From contig CAKZXL010000064.1 of the NCBI GenBank assembly GCA_937883885.1, forward strand, positions 1-6,252: a stretch of 6,252 nucleotides of DNA, in the 5' to 3' direction. Made by a program: the position numbers and the translations under genes. Positions 5,092 through 6,252 of this stretch are shown piece after piece. This DNA comes from an uncultured Aquincola sp. (GTDB lineage: Bacteria; Pseudomonadota; Gammaproteobacteria; Burkholderiales; Burkholderiaceae). Under the pieces are notes generated by a model. That model made no database searches. It was given only the letters and a program-made list of their open reading frames with translations, and was not told the origin of the DNA. Position 1 is the first letter of the stretch. The number at the start of each line of letters is the position of its first letter.

Positions 5092-6252
5092 TCAGGCGCC
5101 GGCGCTCCACCACAGCGGCAGCAGCCGCCGCACCTCGGGCCGCGCGAAGCGGTCGTCGATCAGGTGCACCACGCCTTCGTCGGCCGGCGTTCGGATCACG
5201 CGGCCGGCGGCTTGCACCACCTTCTGCAGGCCGGGGTACAGGTAGGTGTAGTCGTAGCCCTGCGCCTTGCCGAAGCGCTGCGCCATGCGTTCACGCATGC
5301 GCTCGTTGGTGTCGTTCAGCGGCGGCAGGCCCAGCGTGGCGATGAAGGCGCCGATCAGCCGCGTGCCCGGCAGGTCGATGCCTTCGCCGAACTGGCCGCC
5401 CAGCACCGCAAAGCCGACGCCCGCGCCGCCTTCATGGAAGCGGGCCAGGAAGGCCTCGCGCTCGGCCGCGCCCATGCCGCGGGCCTGCAGCCACTGCGGC
5501 ACCTCGGGGTGCTGTTCGGCCAGCAGCGCGGCGGCGCGCTGCAGATAGTCGAAGCTGCTGAAAAACGCCAGGTAGTTGCCCGGCCGCTGCGCGTACTGCT
5601 GGCCGATGAGCTGTGCGATCGGCGCCAGCGAGGCATCGCGGTGCTGCCAGCGGGTGGAGATGTGGCGCGCCACCTGCACCGACAGCTGCCGCGCCTCGAA
5701 CGGCGACTCCACGTCCACCGCCACGGTGTCGGCCGGCAGGCCCAGCAGGTCGAGGTAGAACTGCGTGGGCGTGAGCGTGGCCGAGAACAGCGTGCTGGTG
5801 TGCGTGGCCGCGAAGCGCGGCTGCAAAAAGGGCGCTGGCACCAGGTTGCGCACGCACAGCACCGCGCTGGGTTTGGCCAGCGCGCCGCCGCCCTGGCTGC
5901 GCGTGATGTCGAACAGCGAGTGGTCGCCGAAGCTCTCCAGCAGCCTGGCGAAGTGCGTGGCATCGAAGAAGAAGTTCAGCAGCTCGCTGGCGATGCCTTC
6001 GGGCTGCTCGGCCAGTTGCTCGGCGATGGCGGCAATCGCCTGCTGCAGCGCGGTGGCCAGTTCGTCGGGCACCTGGGCCAGGGTCTGGTAGTCGGCCGGC
6101 TGGGCGGCGGCCAGCGCGGCCCAGGTCTTGTGCAGCTTGTTCAACGCCCGCTTGGGCAGGCCGGTGGCTTCGCGCCGCACGGCCTGCAGCCGGGCCTGGT
6201 CCAGCTCGGCGGTGTACATGGCGCGGGCGCGGTCCACCAGGTTGTGCGCTTC
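5092..6252 (-). CDS. DinG/Rad3 (XPD-like) superfamily 2 ATP-dependent DNA helicase, C-terminal part
   Basis: The right edge cuts this gene inside its DEAH box. The first visible residues are EAHNLVDRAR, the end of 'DEAHNL', so about 386 residues after motif II remain and the Walker A and iron-sulphur cysteine regions are off-window. Visible motifs (numbering of the fragment) are FSATLTPTQFYLDLLGLP (156-173), YLAFFSSFDYLQ (227-238; motif IV-like), GGQFGEGIDLPG (285-296; motif V), and QAAGRVIRT...DEGVVHLIDDRF (347-369; motif VI with arginine finger). These order and space as in DinG, YoaA and XPD helicases, which unwind DNA 5' to 3' using ATP, often in repair of damaged or R-loop-containing DNA. 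Because the N-terminus is missing, DinG, YoaA or the Burkholderiales Rad3-like helicase often found beside a VRR-NUC nuclease cannot be told apart. It is probably a separate transcription unit from the cyclase gene, 164 bases downstream. Confidence 0.92.
   Translation of the reverse strand, partial: EAHNLVDRARAMYTAELDQARLQAVRREATGLPKRALNKLHKTWAALAAAQPADYQTLAQVPDELATALQQAIAAIAEQLAEQPEGIASELLNFFFDATHFARLLESFGDHSLFDITRSQGGGALAKPSAVLCVRNLVPAPFLQPRFAATHTSTLFSATLTPTQFYLDLLGLPADTVAVDVESPFEARQLSVQVARHISTRWQHRDASLAPIAQLIGQQYAQRPGNYLAFFSSFDYLQRAAALLAEQHPEVPQWLQARGMGAAEREAFLARFHEGGAGVGFAVLGGQFGEGIDLPGTRLIGAFIATLGLPPLNDTNERMRERMAQRFGKAQGYDYTYLYPGLQKVVQAAGRVIRTPADEGVVHLIDDRFARPEVRRLLPLWWSAGA

Noticed and set aside
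1..6252. CRISPR array, tRNA, rRNA, insertion sequence, phage or defence island
   Set aside because: I found no regularly spaced repeats, no cloverleaf-like segment, no transposase or integrase motifs and no defence-system domains; the genes are ordinary chromosomal types apart from the toxin-antitoxin remnant.

Overview
The window is very GC-rich, with strong G/C bias at third codon positions and long open frames on both strands. Together with the gene types, this points to a betaproteobacterium of the Burkholderiales (Rubrivivax/Leptothrix/Roseateles-like). That placement is inferred from composition and family resemblance, not from a marker gene.

Layout. On the + strand, the first 118 bases are the 3' end of a GH13 glycoside hydrolase that looks like an amylosucrase. 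It is followed by a short intergenic stretch with a 12-bp near-perfect inverted repeat, and then by a decayed type II toxin-antitoxin locus: a shortened ParD-like antitoxin (195-410) and a ParE-like toxin remnant that has lost its N-terminus (about 414-672). Everything from 692 to the right edge is on the - strand. Read in transcription order from the right edge, it comprises a DinG/Rad3-type helicase cut by the window at its DEAH box (6252-5092), a 164-base gap, a membrane-bound diguanylate cyclase (4927-3854), a Crp/Fnr-family regulator (3857-3066), a 116-base gap with a hairpin, NudC NAD+ diphosphatase (2949-2134), and an amidase-signature enzyme (2137-692). The amidase converges on the toxin remnant with only 19 bases between the stop codons.

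How the genes fit together. Two gene pairs share a 4-base ATGA stop/start overlap: cyclase with Crp-like regulator, and nudC with amidase. Both pairs are therefore probably translationally coupled. The first pair suggests a local c-di-GMP signalling unit. The regulator's cyclic-nucleotide pocket lacks the residues that hold cAMP in E. coli CRP, and some Crp-family proteins (Clp of Xanthomonas, Bcam1349 of Burkholderia cenocepacia) are known to bind c-di-GMP. The second pair joins NAD(H)/NAD-capped RNA hydrolysis to an amidase of unknown substrate.

I see no rRNA, tRNA, CRISPR array, insertion sequence or prophage gene. No large undescribed system is evident. The most unusual items are the doubly deleted toxin-antitoxin remnant with its operator-like palindrome, and the cyclase/Crp pair.
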